The position numbers were made by a program, and so were the translations under genes. The notes beneath the pieces are model-generated. The model ran no database searches, was not told where the DNA came from, and saw only the letters and a list, made by a program, of their open reading frames with translations. Source: Eopsaltria australis (lineage: Eukaryota > Chordata > Aves > Passeriformes > Petroicidae). From it: a stretch of DNA of 64,000 nt. This document shows, one piece after another, positions 1 to 13,100 of this stretch; the first letter of the stretch is position 1, and each line of letters starts with the position of its first letter. The stretch is taken from contig JAVTVJ010000012.1 in assembly GCA_034509425.1 (NCBI GenBank), positions 12,723,736 to 12,787,735 of the forward strand, given 5' to 3'.

Positions 1-497
1 CCTGTATATTTATTCTGCCTGAAGAATGTAAGCCAAGCAGCAAGCTGAAGTACACATCTCTGCTTACATTCCATGCAGACACATGCCAGGATATGACTTG
101 CTTTCAGTATATTTCTCTGAAGCCACACACTTCAGAATAGTCACCTGAGTTTTACAAAGACACAATTCATATCTGCCCTTGGGGGGCATATGAAGTCAGT
201 GATCTTCCTGAAAAGGCTTCAGCAACATCTCATCTATTTGAAGTTCTTGACATTCTTGCAAGGTCAGGACGAGGAGATGGATTTGGCAACTCCACATGGC
301 TCCCACATTGTAGGGTCTTGTTTGTGGTAAAATATTCCTCCTGCTGGTCTAAATGCTGCACTTTAGATGTGTTCAAGTGCACTGTCAGAAAACAGTGATG
401 ACTCATAAAGGGCGATTTCTAGGGATCAAAGAAACAGGATCACTTTGAGACAGAGCACTTCAGAGGAACAGAAACTGAGGCACAAAAGCAACAATAA

Positions 498-523
498 TTT
501 TCTTTTTCTTTTTTTTTTTTTTT
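498..523. repeat. T-rich homopolymer tract
   Basis: A T-rich run ending in 15 consecutive T. It is a simple repeat. Read on the minus strand it could be an old poly(A) tail, but no retrocopy is recognisable beside it. Confidence 0.8.
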
Positions 524-2098
524 CATAAGGAGCTTCACATATTCTTCCTTAACTCACATCCACCCCTGGCCCCTGCAATACTTTTCTTCTTCAATTGCAA
601 CAAAAGTCAGTCCCTAAATATTTAGAATGTAGATGGATATTCAGTAGTGGGTGAAACCTGAAAACATGAAATTTGCAGCTTAAGTCCAAGACTTTCAAAA
701 CATATCACCATCCAGAGAACTCATCCTTAAAACTGTGTTTCAACTCAGTACACCTTTGCATCCTTAACCAGTTATCTGTCTATAGCAGTTGCCTGATCCC
801 AATACATCCATGAACTTTAGTCTTCTAGTGTTCGTGAAAGCCTACAGAGACTCATTCATCAGAGGTTGCTCCCTGACCTACAGCTGACTACAGCTTTAGT
901 TCCCATTACTTTTTCATGAAAGTTCTCACTTAACACTATGTGGATAGAATGAAATGTTTCCATTAAAAGTCTTTGAAAACATATGTTTAACAGGACCTGC
1001 TGTTCCTGTCTTATTGTATTAGTCAGGAGAAGAGCAAAGATCTTGAAGAATTTTTCCTGTGTGCATTTGAAGCAGTTTGGAAGGTGTTTTATTTTCTTGC
1101 CACCATTAATTGAAGGCTCTCTGTCCTTCCATCTCCAGTTGTGTCCTGCTCATCTTCTGCGATAAGGGTTTAAAAGAATAAAGCTTTGTAATGGGAAAGT
1201 AGGACCCAGGGAACAGGAGGATCTCTAATTGCTGTCATGCTTATGGAGAAAAAGAAGTTTAGCCTCTCCTTTCTGATCAAGGGAAAATGCTCTACTAAGT
1301 GAATACACTGATTAAGGAAATGCCTAATCTTTGTAGGACTGATCATGGTATTACCTCTGTGTTAGAGCAACAGGGTGAAGTTTCATGAGGCTCATAGTGG
1401 GGAGGTAATATTATCTAACAGCAAACTGTATTTTTTAGGTAGGTTTTACAATATATACAGGCCAAAGAGAGACTAAAAGTTTTGTTGTCTCTTTTTGTCT
1501 CAGCATTTGAAATAGTTTTCAGGCAAAATCAGACAGCAGAGTAAAGATGGGGTAGCTGAGAGCCTTGCAATGAAGGAAGGAGGAATTGGTTTAGTGAGAT
1601 AGGCTTACATAGTTTAAGTAACTGAACCATGAGGTGTTTTGAAGTGGTGGATGAAAAGGTCAAGGTGCCTAGGAGAAAGCGGAAAAGGTACTAGGGGAAA
1701 ACAGTGGGAACCTTTTCTGAATGATTCCAAATCTGCCAGTCTGTGTGATCTTGCCCAAACAGTGCTCTGGGAACACCACTGACTGCTAGTTTCTTTATAG
1801 CATCTGCTCACATCTGGCCTCTGCTACTGGATAAACCATGCAGCCCTCAGTAGACCTAGATAAGTGACAGCCAGGTATTTCATTTTGATCTAGGCAATAC
1901 TCCCAGAGAGTTCAAAAACAACCTTCAAACTTACTAAAGATTAATACAAAGTAAAAATATTTAAGAACTACACCAGCGTCCAAGCTGAATTTGGCAAATA
2001 ACAGATTACATTAGAAGTGGGGAAGTTTATACAGGAGGCAATACTGAAGCAAACAATTAGTTTCAGAATAAAAACAATTAGAAAATCTTTCTAGTTTT

Positions 2099-2127
2099 AG
2101 ATATATGTATATATTATACGTATATAA
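2099..2127. repeat. TA-rich low-complexity patch with palindromes
   Basis: Alternating TA/TG dinucleotides including the self-complementary TATACGTATA. A short AT-rich simple sequence with no further meaning that I can see. Confidence 0.6.
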
Positions 2128-5100
2128 GAAATACTCATGTAGGGCAATACAAATAAAGTACAAAAATAGTTATCCGAGACAACTTGTGTCGATTTTTTTT
2201 CACTTTGACAGACACATTTTTGTATGTAGATATTTATAAATTTTAAATATAAACAAAAATATTATACTTTCCTCAAAGGGTATTTTTTGCTTCTCAAGGA
2301 AACCTTTTCTAAAGAGCTAGAAAACTGACACTTAAGAAACAATGGGGAAAGAATAAACACATGCAGGATGACGATGGGGTGGAGCAACATTTTGGAGATA
2401 TATTTAACAAATCTTTCCTTTTTTTGATGTCTTGCTTTATTGTGTGTTTCAGATTTTTTTTTGCAGTGATATCTATTAGGCAAAGACAATTCCCGTTGTC
2501 TCCACTGACATCAAATAAATAACTAAAAATAGGATTTCTGAATAGAGAAAATGATGTCATATTTGGAAGCACTGCTGTTGTTGACTTTTTCTGGGAGAGG
2601 CAGTATTCAGGGTGTGTGCTAGATAGTGATTTGGAACTAGATCAAATAAGCAAACTTTCCATTAGAGCAGTTGAGCACTCTTGTTCTGCTTTATCTTTAA
2701 TCTCAGCGGGCAAGTAGCTCCTCCAAAATCACTAAAGGGCCTACTCTGTGTTCAGATCATCTCTACAAGGTAACTGTCCTTTCCAGATCTGGATTCTATT
2801 TCCCTGCTCTCACATAATTCTAGCTATTCTATTACTATACTCAAAGGTAAAACAACAACTTTGATGAGTAATTTCTACAGTTTAAACTTCAGCATGTGCT
2901 GTTTTAGCAACATGATTTTTAAAAAAACAGAAGTCAATATTCCACAAGGAATCCTCAGACGTGATAATTTCTTCATTTATTTTTACCAGAACATGCATAA
3001 TAAGAAACCCTAACCAAAATAAAAAAGAGATCCAATGATAGTAAATCAAAGTGTCATTAAAACTGATAATGCCATTAGCTTAAATTCATAAATGCAAGGG
3101 AACAAATTCTCTCAGAAGTTTGCCGGTCTTTTCAAATTATGATAAACTTCCTTCCTATTCTTTCCCTGACTTTCATTCCATTGTTCCCTTCTAGTAGGAA
3201 ACAGAGAGCCAAGCCTAGATTCCAGCATCTGGAGCTGATGTCACATCTGTTTAATAATCAGGCCAAGGTTTTTCAAGCCCAGGAAGTGTCTGGAGCATTA
3301 AAATGCACTTACAGTTTTTAAGTGATGATCTTGCATAATGAGAATTGCTATGGGAAGATGGTCTTATCAAGCTAATATGACACTGTAAAAATTTGCCAGA
3401 CAAACTCTCTTTGGACTAAAGATTTTTTATTTTCATATGCATACACACATCCCCTCTGTATGTTTGAGTGTGTTTGTGCGCATTCCAACTAAATACCGTT
3501 CTTTTCAAGGCACCATTTTTTTTCTGCTGTGAAGACACCTAAAGCATCAAGCATCCCTTTGAAGTGCCCATTGTCAGAGCTCCAGCATCTCATTAGTAAC
3601 CATACTGTTTTTGAGAGCGTCTCATTCAGGTACCTGTGCTGCCCACTGCTGTATTGAGTGATACATTCTCGGAACCAGGAGTGCTCCAAGAGCCTGTTTT
3701 ATTTGGGGAAGTGCCAATGACTTTAATACTAAAAACACATCTGAGGTGTGTAATAGTCTAGCATTTTTCTAGACTAATTAGCAACGTTTTGGAGACAGCT
3801 CAGTAACTTTCTTTTTAGATGATTAAAAGATTCTCTGGGAATGTCAGGGAGGGAGTTCATTTGGCAGAGAAGTTGATTTTGGCCCATTATTTTACATTTG
3901 AAGCACCTGGTCATAAATTTTTCCACTAGGCTGACAGTTTAGATTGCAGCAATTATTCTTGATAGCTGAAGTTATCTACATGAAATCATAAGCAGTCATG
4001 AGTAGCTATATATGCTTTTACCACAGACAACAAAAAATAAGAATACTATTTTCTATCATCGGGAGACTGGAGACAATATTTGGACTTCATAGCCTCAAAT
4101 TTTCTTCAAAGCCCTTCATTTTAAAACAAAACAATAGAACGAAATTACTAAACACTTTAGCAGAATAATTCAGATGAATTATCTTCATTCCCTCTCCTTC
4201 CCTTTTAAAATTTTATGAATATTGGAAAATGTAAAGTGAGTTTTAAAATGAGTGTTACTATAAGCCATTCTAAGAGTGACAGCTGCATTGTTTTTTGCCT
4301 CTAGGTCAAAAATGATAGAAAAGCTAATTGTCTTTGAAGTGTCAGGCTTTTTTCAGTACTGGATCTCATTACTATTGTGCTTCCATGACAGTTTTTCTCA
4401 AGTTTTAAGGTTGTACACCTTATAATATTAACAAATTTATTCAAAATACACTGAAGTTTCTCAATAGATTATTATAAAAAGAGACTCTGACCTTTTATTC
4501 ATGACTCATACCATCAAGCTGTCCATTGTGAGAGAGTTTAAAATGAAGTTTATTTTTCAGTTTGATCTAGCATTTTAAAATAAGACTTATGAGACCTGAC
4601 CTCTATTACTATCTTTACTTCATGCTAGTTTGTAAGTTTAGATTCATACCCTTTCTTTTCACATGTGCAATGAGAAACTGCAGAAATTAAGGGGAGTATT
4701 CACACTATGCAAAGATAAGACATAAATTGGTCTTTCCTGGACTAATGCTTTCTTCTGACTCCATTTTGCAACCTGTAAAATGTGCAGTTGGTACTAATCT
4801 AATAGCAGGGCTTAGATGATTACTACCATAGAGTTATGGAACATATATATAAAAGCTCTACAGCAGAACAATATATCACATTATCTCCTCAGCTGAGAGT
4901 GAGACAAGCAGCATGATTTGAGATAATAATTTTATGAAACATGTTAAAGGTTAAAAGAAAATTACTTATACCATTGGCCTCTCAATGGGTTTTACAGTCT
5001 GGCTAAAAATACTGGAGGCCTAAAAATCAACTCAGTTTGCATTGAACTGAAATAGCTGGGGATTTATGTAAGGTGAAAAAACTTAACAAACAATTATTTT

Positions 5101-6880
5101 GGGAAGTTTTATGTTCTTGCAAATGGAGAAAAAAATGTTTGAAATGGAATGAATCATTTTGCTCAACAAAAATGTAGTGTTTTGTTTAATGCCAGGTTAG
5201 TTAATGCTTTTTTTATAGCCTTCCTTTTAATTTCAGTCACATTGAAATGAAAAGTACACCTGTGTAAAAAAAGGTTGAAATGCTTCATTTAAAAACTGTC
5301 AAAACAACATTTCTTTCATCTCCTTTTTTTTAACCTAACAGAAAATATTCCTAAATGTCACTCAAATAATTGTTTTTCAATTTTATCTTTAGTAAAGGTG
5401 CTAAACAGCAATGAAGATAATTTTGCTCGACCCAGGGAGATAAATAAAAGTGTAAATCTAAACAGACAAAATAGTTATTCAGATTATCCCCCTTTTACCC
5501 TCACTTCAGGGTAAAAGAATCTCTGACTAATTTCATCTAAAGATGATTATGAACCAGAATTTTGGGTGACTTTAGTAACAAAGAGAGGGATGTGAAGAAT
5601 TAAAGTATCTGTTTTCTCTAGTCAAGGTGCATTATCATTTTAGGCAGAAACAGATGCTTTTTTGCATATAGATTGGACCCTTCAAATTGTGGACTTATCA
5701 TAGAAAGAGTCAACAGTGAGTATTTCCTTGACCTTTTGGTTCAGAATGCACTACACATTCTGCATTACACAGAATATGTGAAACATCTTAAACTTCACTA
5801 TACTGAAAACACACTAGCTAATCCTAGTGTTAATAGTACTTTTCTAGCAGCCACAGTCAGAATCTGTCATTAGCATATTGTCTTTTCATTTATTTCCTAT
5901 AAAAGTAAGTAAATACTCATCATCTGAGTAATTTCCTATTGCAGTGGCAGTACCAAATACATTATAGAGAACAATCATACTCTGATGGCATTGGATTACA
6001 TAGTTTATTGGGTCTATTCCATCTATAATTTTCATGATGACTTCTTGAGTGACTTATGCTGCACTAGTCTGCTACTCCATAGTAGAAATGGATTTAGAGC
6101 AAATCTTTCTCCACAGGTGGCATTTCCCAGTAATGAATCCTGCCATTCAATTATATAATCAGAATAATTTCTTCATGTTAAAAAAAGACCCCTTTTTGAG
6201 TGGCACATAAATTACCACCGGATTAAATTAGTGCTACTGCCAGGGCTTTGAGATTTCTCCAGTTGACAGACAGCACAGTACTGTTAACAATGAAGAGAAA
6301 ACATGTCAACTCAGAGATTTTTCAACTTTATTTTTCCATCTCTTCACACTGGTTTCTTTGTACTTTCTTTTACAATATTGTGGGCTTTGAGTATCTTTGA
6401 AATTATTGTACCCAGAGTGCGCCCAGAGCCACCACAGGAGACTTTCATTGCTTCTGTTTAGAAATGTTCATCTCTGCTGAGGAATGACCAGTTGACTCAA
6501 ATAAGAGGAAAGAATAAATTAAAAAATAATAAATTTTAACCCTCCTAGAATACTTGGTTTACAAATGGTAATAAACTTCTGCTGAGCATGTCAGTTTGAT
6601 TAATCTTCTACATCAAAGCTAGCACAGCATTAAAGAATTTATGAAGTCAGAGCTCTCTCCTGAGTGCAATAGGATATCATATTTTGCATACACAGGTAGT
6701 GGTAAGAATACTAAAAACTACTAATTGGTTAACATTAGGCTTAGTCCCATGGTAAGACCTCAAATAAAACAAACAAAAGATCTGTATGACTTGCACAGTT
6801 ATTGTTGATGAATTTCTAAGTACTTTATGCCTGCTATGCCAATCTTTCAGTGAAGAAAAAATCCAGTTTGATAAATAGCA

Positions 6881-6909
6881 AGTAAGTAAGTAAATAAATA
6901 AATAAATAG
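6881..6909. repeat. Tetranucleotide microsatellite (AGTA)n(AATA)n
   Basis: About three AGTA units pass directly into about four AATA units. This is a compound tetranucleotide repeat, a likely length-polymorphic microsatellite. Confidence 0.85.
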
Positions 6910-8157
6910 AAAGCAGAGTTCTTTACTTCTTTAGGTAGAGGTGAAGGGAGGGAACACAAAGTAATACAAGTAAAAATAACTAGTTGGAAGGGAGAAAAAG
7001 GGGCAAGTATTTCACTGTTTTCTATAGCACTTGAAACATGTCTGCTTTCAGATGTTACTTTTTACCACAGACTTAACCACAGCAGATTAAAAGTATGCAG
7101 GGCATCTGTGTAAACTTAAGAAACTTTGTTGTTGCTCCTGCAGAAAGCATACTTACGCTGTACTAGCACTCCTGGTAATTGAGTTGGTGCTACAGCTCAC
7201 CTTTCACAGAGTCCTGAGCATGCTTCAGCGTGACCTGGCCACATCCAGGTGCACCAAAGGTGCACATTCTCTTATCGTCAGAGTAACACCACCCCTTTGC
7301 ACAGACTCACTGTGAGAGCAGGCTCACTCCTCCTCTATTACCTGCTCTTAAGTTTCAACCCAAAGAAGAAAAATGGAGTAAGGAAGTCTTTCCTAGTGAC
7401 ACTTCCATCAGAGCTTCCACTGTAAAATAGTTTTTTAGAGCACAGGGAGCTAAGTCTGTCCATTACACAAATAATATCACAGAGAGTCCACCCCACTGAT
7501 CTTCCTTTCAGCTACTTAAAACCATTATCTATGCGCTTAATTATTGGATAAATTGCTGGTGGATGAAAAAAAGCAAAAACAACCATCAAAACCAGCACAC
7601 TAACAAAATAAACAAAACACATCACACATCTGAAACACTGCTCTTTTGTTCTTGGTCCCATGCCAGCCAGTATCTATTGGGACCCCTTAGAAACTTCCGA
7701 GTGAAACAAAGGACTATTCTTTGTGCTCAAATGTTTCCTTTAAGAACATTTTGCACTTGACAGACTTTTTCAGAATCTGTCCTGTTCCCTACAGTCAACT
7801 CATCAGGCAACTTCTTTGAGACACCTTTGACCCTACTTCTGAGACATATTCAGTGGGTAACTACCTAGGGACAGGGACAAAATGTTTCACAGATCTGAGA
7901 TCCAAACTTTTACCCTTCAGTACACAACCCCACAAGAATGGCAGTGCCATTGTAGAAAAGCAGTCAGCTTTGATTCGTACCTTTTCTTTAGGTACCAGAT
8001 ACTGCACAGAAGAAACTTCCCAGCAGACATTTAAGAAATACTTCATTCATACAGAAAATTGCTTCCTGGACTTAGGAGACTGTACATGACCATGAAGGAG
8101 AACAATAGTAAATATAAGCCATGGAGGGTTACTGCTCATTAAAAAGTTAAAAGGAAT

Positions 8158-8158
<1 letters not shown>
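6910..8158. other. Noncoding sequence, no gene recognised
   Basis: Contains a GC-richer stretch at about 7170-7350 with the small inverted repeat at 7249-7265. Short frames occur on both strands, for example 7853-8089 plus and 7861-8046 minus. They overlap each other, which argues against either being a gene. No repeat family is recognised. Confidence 0.5.
7249..7265. repeat. Small inverted repeat, GTGCACC-AAA-GGTGCAC
   Basis: Two perfect 7-base arms are separated by AAA, within CAGGTGCACC and AAGGTGCAC, so the element also reads as two near-direct copies of AGGTGCAC. CAGGTG is an E-box core of the ZEB/SNAI type. A regulatory role is inference only. Confidence 0.45.

Positions 8159-8194
<36 letters not shown>
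8159..8194 (+). repeat. 36-base uninterrupted poly(A) run
   Basis: Thirty-six consecutive A. CR1 elements end in short octamer repeats, not poly(A), so this is not a CR1 tail. It could be a simple repeat or the tail of a retrocopied transcript lying to its left. I could not recognise any source RNA in the preceding 200 bases. The matching T run on the minus strand causes a false 100-codon frame with a long phenylalanine block. Confidence 0.9.
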
Positions 8195-8199
<5 letters not shown>

Positions 8200-8681
8200 G
8201 GCACTGAACAGAATAGAGGGATTATCACTGTTCCAGTATTTATTGGACAAACACCAGGTCAGCAGGGGTTTACAAATTTCTGAGAGTAAGAGAAATGAAG
8301 AGTGCATGCACAAAAAATTCTGAAAGTGATCAGACTCAAAGGGTATCAATTTTTGTAGTTGTGACCTCTTCCTTACACCATTTTTGATATCTATCTACTA
8401 CCTTTTACAAATATTAGGTGAAGGAAAGCTTTAGTGTAGAATTTTGTTGCTAACATAATTAATCAAATTACTTTTTAAAACTAATTTATAGTTTATTCAA
8501 TACTACTTACTAAAAACGTCCATGCACTTGTCGTACATATTTCTGCTTGACACATGAAAATGTAAAATTTAGTTAAATAATCTGTTAGTAGTTGTCACCC
8601 ATGTATTATTGAGCATATAAAATATATGACAATTTTTATATTTCTTCAGTATCCTTGCCACAAATAAAATTATCATTTATA

Positions 8682-9225
8682 GATTCACAGAATGGTTTGA
8701 ACTTTAAGGCAAAAAGCCATTGAGTACCTGAGCCTTCTCCCTGTCCTGACTAATCATGTCTCCTCTATCCAGGACCCTCATTTTCTCTATTCTTTCTCTT
8801 CTCACTGATTTACCTAAAGAATCTTCTTATGTTACCCTTGATGTCCTTGGCCAGATTTACTTCTGCCACTGTTTTAGTCTTCCTAACCTGCTCCCTGGCT
8901 GTTCAGACAGTTTCTGTGTATTCCTCCCAGGCTACCTTTCACTGCTTCTGCCTTCTTTAAGCCACCTGTTTGTGTCTAACTTTGTCCAAGAGCCCTTTTC
9001 CCAATTTTCTATGTGTAGGGGTGCATCACTGTTGAGTCTGGAGGAGAGAATCCTTGACTATCATCCAGCTCTCTTGGGCCCCTCTTCCCTCCAGGGCTGT
9101 GCCTCTCTGCCTGTAGGGGCTTCATTGTCTTGGTCTTCCTGGTCAGACAGCCTGCAGCAGACCCACACAATAAAATCACCTGCCTCTGTCCTCCCTTTAA
9201 TCCTGACCAGAATGTGAATATCTTT
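8682..9225 (-). mobile_element. CR1 LINE remnant, internally deleted, minus strand
   Basis: The left end (8682-8745) resembles the CR1 3' terminus: a CACAGAATGGTTTGA-type start followed by a decayed untranslated stretch. Read on the minus strand, 9225 to about 9110 translates to a piece like the CR1 endonuclease, with VRIKG then GDFIVWVCCRLSDQED. After a jump, about 9110 to 8760 gives linker sequence with LEGRGAQESW, VAWEEY and NLAKDIKGN. Between these blocks the catalytic GDFN and SDH parts of the endonuclease are missing, and the reverse transcriptase is missing between the linker and the 3' end. Stops and frameshifts are present. It is a dead copy. The open plus-strand frame at 8756-9217 is its antisense shadow. 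Confidence 0.85.
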
Positions 9226-9960
9226 GTTTGTAAAGCTCAGTATTGGTATGAGAATCCAGTGGTATTCAAAATTTTCAATAAGGAAAAATATTTTTTAGAA
9301 AACAAATTAACACAGTGAAGAAAAAGAACCATTGATAGAAGGATTTCTTGTTTATCAGCTCTGGCTCATATTGAGTATATTAAACTAATCTAAATACATG
9401 TCCAAAGTCTTTCTTCCCCTTTCTCCCCACTCCCAGCCAGGACCAGTCACTTGAGCACACACTCAGTACACACATATTTTTCAAACAAATCTGTAAGATT
9501 TTATTATTTTGCAGTTTGGACAAGAATTTTGATTAGAATACAAGAAGTCTGACATTCATACAGACTTTTGAAATATCTCCTGCCATTTGTTGAAATAGAC
9601 AGTGTACAATGGCATTAAAGCAGAACTTTAGTTTCTTTTAATTGATTGCATTACCCTAAATAAACAACCAAATATCAAAATTATAGAAACACTTGTAAAA
9701 TGAAAAAAACATGCTTTTTTCCCTCTTCCCTCCTGCAATAAAGCATGGATAAACAATGTAAAATAACTCCTTAACTCTATGACCATCCACTAGCTATGTA
9801 TTATTCACCCTACTTACTTTTCTCATCACAGTGATAATTTGAGTTCACATCACATGAGATCTTTCTGGGCCTTTGAACTCCCTGACTGAAAGAAGGAACA
9901 TGAAATTGTCAGTTTTGTGTGGAAGTAACTTCATTTACATATGAACGAAAAAAATTGCCA
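9226..9960. other. Noncoding sequence between CR1 remnant and G/T tract
   Basis: AT-rich single-copy-looking DNA. No frame of note, no repeat family recognised and no regulatory signal I would defend. Confidence 0.5.
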
Positions 9961-9967
9961 GGAGGCT

Positions 9968-10147
9968 TATTTTTTTATTGTTGGGGCTTGGTGGCAGTTT
10001 TGTGCGTGTGTGTGTGTGTGTGTGTTTTGTCTGGGTTTTTTTGGGAGAAGGATGGGTTGTTGTTGTTGTTTTGGTTTGTTTGTTCTGGTTTGGTTTTTGG
10101 AGGGGATTGAGGAGGAGTTGCTTGGTTTTTTACTCCTGTTTTTTTTC
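9968..10147. repeat. G/T-skewed low-complexity tract with (TG)n core
   Basis: The plus strand is almost free of C over about 180 bases. It contains a (TG)n run at 10001-10025, GTT triplets around 10059-10070 and several GG or GGGG groups. The skew keeps several overlapping frames open on both strands (9919-10110, 9941-10177 and 9978-10229 plus; 9967-10173 minus). These encode monotonous V/C/F or T/H/N/Q-rich peptides and are not genes. Confidence 0.8.
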
Positions 10148-13100
10148 ATGCAGTGTGTCAGGGAATGGAACACATAACAGCACTACAGGACAGTTTTCTC
10201 ATAAGGAAAATGTTTCTAGTTGGTTTTGAAGTGTGTCAGCAGCATTGATTCAGGATTCTGCATGAGATTTGATGCAAAGTAATCTTGCACTATGTAAATT
10301 TTCAAACTGTTGGCAGAGTTTTCTGATACCTAAATAAGATAAAGACTGAATAAACCTGCATAAAAGTGAAGGTGAAATGTATACCCCAGAATGGTACTAA
10401 TGATAAAATTACAAGGAGGAATTAATTTTTGATCTTTCTCAAAATTGGCATAGAATGTGGCCTTTATGGACTCTGAGCTTCCCACAGCATGAAATAACAG
10501 TTATTCAGTAGGAAAAGGAGATATGTAAATTTTAAAAAAGAAAGAATAAAGATCAACTATAAAAATATAGCATAACAAGTTGAGGAAATGACAAGTTAAG
10601 TAAGCAAGAAACAACACTACATTATTTTCCCTCTTTTAATACTCCCAAGACCCATGGTTTATGAAGCCAAACTCAGCCATAACCCTGACCCTTTTCTAAT
10701 TGAAGCATAATTCTACATCTAGACTAGGGTTTTGTTCAGCAATTGGCTTGGTTCGCAGTTTTTTACTTCATTAAGTTTTGTCTGGAACCAGTAGAAATTA
10801 GAATATTTAGGGTTGGAATCATTGTTGAGGATAGCTGGTGATTTAATGCTGAATACCCTGCAAAGCTGCTTATGTTTTATATTCACAGTAACTACTTGGT
10901 AAACTACAAACATAGGCCAGGAAGGAAGCATTATGTAAGAGGAAATGTGAAGCTGGATTGAAAATGTGATTCAAATATTACTCCGGAAAGAACAGTAAAA
11001 AATGATTGAGTTATAGATAATGCTTCTGCTCTGAAGATTTTCCTTGTCTGGAAGAAAACACAGGGCTAGCTTCAGCAAATTTGGCAGCATTAGGATTTTT
11101 TTTCAGAATAAATTGTGCGATAACTCTATGGGGCTTTGAAGACTATACCCGGCTGAGCTGGTTACAGAACAAAAGCATTGAAATATGCAATTGGGTTAGG
11201 GCTGTGGGCAGAAGTCAAAGGGAGATCTGACAGGCTTGATAAAGGTCCAGATAGGACCCCTGGGCTGACATACCTTGACTAGCTCTGGGTTTTGCAGAGG
11301 CTATTTAATCAGTCATCTGATTCAAGTAGGGGTTGCTTGGCTTATCAAGAACTACCAAATTAAATTCAGAAAAGATTTAAAATAAAACATTTAATTTGGC
11401 ATAAATTCTTATTGCATCTAACTTGATTTATGCTGCATTTTGAAGGGGGGAAATAAATATGACACATACTTACTGGCTACCACTTATTTCCTCTCTTTTT
11501 ATTGTGGTTCTGAATCCTTTTCAAGCAATAATATTTTTAATTGACTTTTTACTACATGCTGTAAGTTACTGATAAAATACTTTTACTGAAAAACCATTTT
11601 GTTTTTTAGAATGCCACTGAAAATTTTCAAGAAAACGACAGAGGGAAAAAGAAAGTCCCAGAACCCTGAACTATAACTCAGCATTAAGCTTCAGCTACTG
11701 CATTTCCTTCGTATCATTTTTCTGAGTACTGTTACAACAGGTCTGTTGCCAAGGTCTTGTTTTTCTCCCAGCTGAGTTCATCCCCCACCATAGTAAACAA
11801 ATTAACATAAATTATTAGTTTTCTCATTTCTGCACAACAGTGGAGTGGTATCTTACTCCCAGCCACACAAATGAAACACATTTTCTCCAGCATTAAACAC
11901 CTGACAAAGTTTATCTTCCTTGAACTCTACTGAATGCATATGATGCAGTCATTCTGGATAAACTGGAGAAGCCCTTTTCAACAACACTTACTCATGCCTC
12001 TAGTGCCAAAGAACTAATCTGACTTCAAAAGATTACCAGCTACTTGTGTGCATCTATATTGCATCTTGCTGATACAGTAGACTGAGGAATGTTTAATATT
12101 ATGTTTTCAGATTTTTACAGCTTTGCAGCCAGGACTGTATATATTTTACATAAATATTGCGAAAAGAAACCAATAGCCTTGATGTCTGAAAGAAGCAGTA
12201 AATTAAACAATGAACAGATGGAAGACATTTTTTTCTTCTTCAACAGAAGTAGGTGACATTTAAAATATTCTAGACACTGAATCTAATTCCTTTCTCTGAT
12301 AACTGTCATTACTCTTACCCTTTCATTTTGCTCCTTTAATAAAAAATATCATTACACTAGGAATATATTATGTTTTCATTGTTTTTCTGAGTTTATGTGT
12401 GTAAATTCCTGAGTGAAAGAAAGCTCTGTTAACCTGTCTCCCACACATACACACCCACACCTTTCACTGCATTTCAAAGTTTGATTTTTCTTCTACTGAA
12501 ATCAAGGCTGTTATATTCACAATTTTTCATCAAACTGTATCATAACTGCAATGAGCCATGACATCTGAAGAGGTTTCTTTCTCTCTACTGACTATTATGT
12601 TACTAGCCACAAATATCTTCATTAAAATAAATATTAATTCCATCTTCAGTAATATGGCCAAAATAGAAGAATGACCTATGTGTGCCTCAAATCTTTTTCT
12701 AATTTTTGACCTGAAGAATCAACTTTAGGAAATACATGAACACACCATCCTATGAACTCCTTCCATTAATGTTCATCTCTTGCAACTGGGAACCAGGACA
12801 TCCCAGCACTGCATGTAATAGAGTGTAATACAGTAGTGGAAATTATGATCTGAACTTTGATTGCCTATTTCCCTTCTCTGACTTCTGGTTTTTACTTGTT
12901 CCATCTAAATCAGATATTTAATAGTCAACAAACAAATGTCCCTGTGTTTATGCACAAAACCAGCCATCTTAACTTCATTGATCTGAAGACAGGAAACCTC
13001 ATATGAATTTGGCAGCACTCAACACAGAAGCGAGTGGTGGCGGGAACACATGCCTAACTCTCAAACTGAGTTAGAGCTGTCCATAGAACAGATCATCTCT

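Larger units (their letters stand above)
1..6878. other. Unique AT-rich noncoding sequence
   Basis: No gene, RNA gene or dispersed repeat is recognisable here. Open frames on either strand stay below 90 codons and none shows a protein motif I know. Short homopolymers and a small alternating TA patch near 2100 are the only low-complexity parts. The sequence otherwise looks like single-copy intronic or intergenic DNA. Confidence 0.6.

Noticed and set aside
8047..8349. 100-codon minus-strand frame
   Set aside because: Kept open by the poly(A)/poly(T) run, which encodes a block of phenylalanines.
8756..9217. 153-codon plus-strand frame as a gene
   Set aside because: It is the antisense shadow of a CR1 remnant. 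The minus strand carries the recognisable endonuclease and linker pieces.
9919..10229. Several overlapping frames around the (TG)n tract
   Set aside because: All result from the extreme G/T skew and encode low-complexity peptides in every frame.
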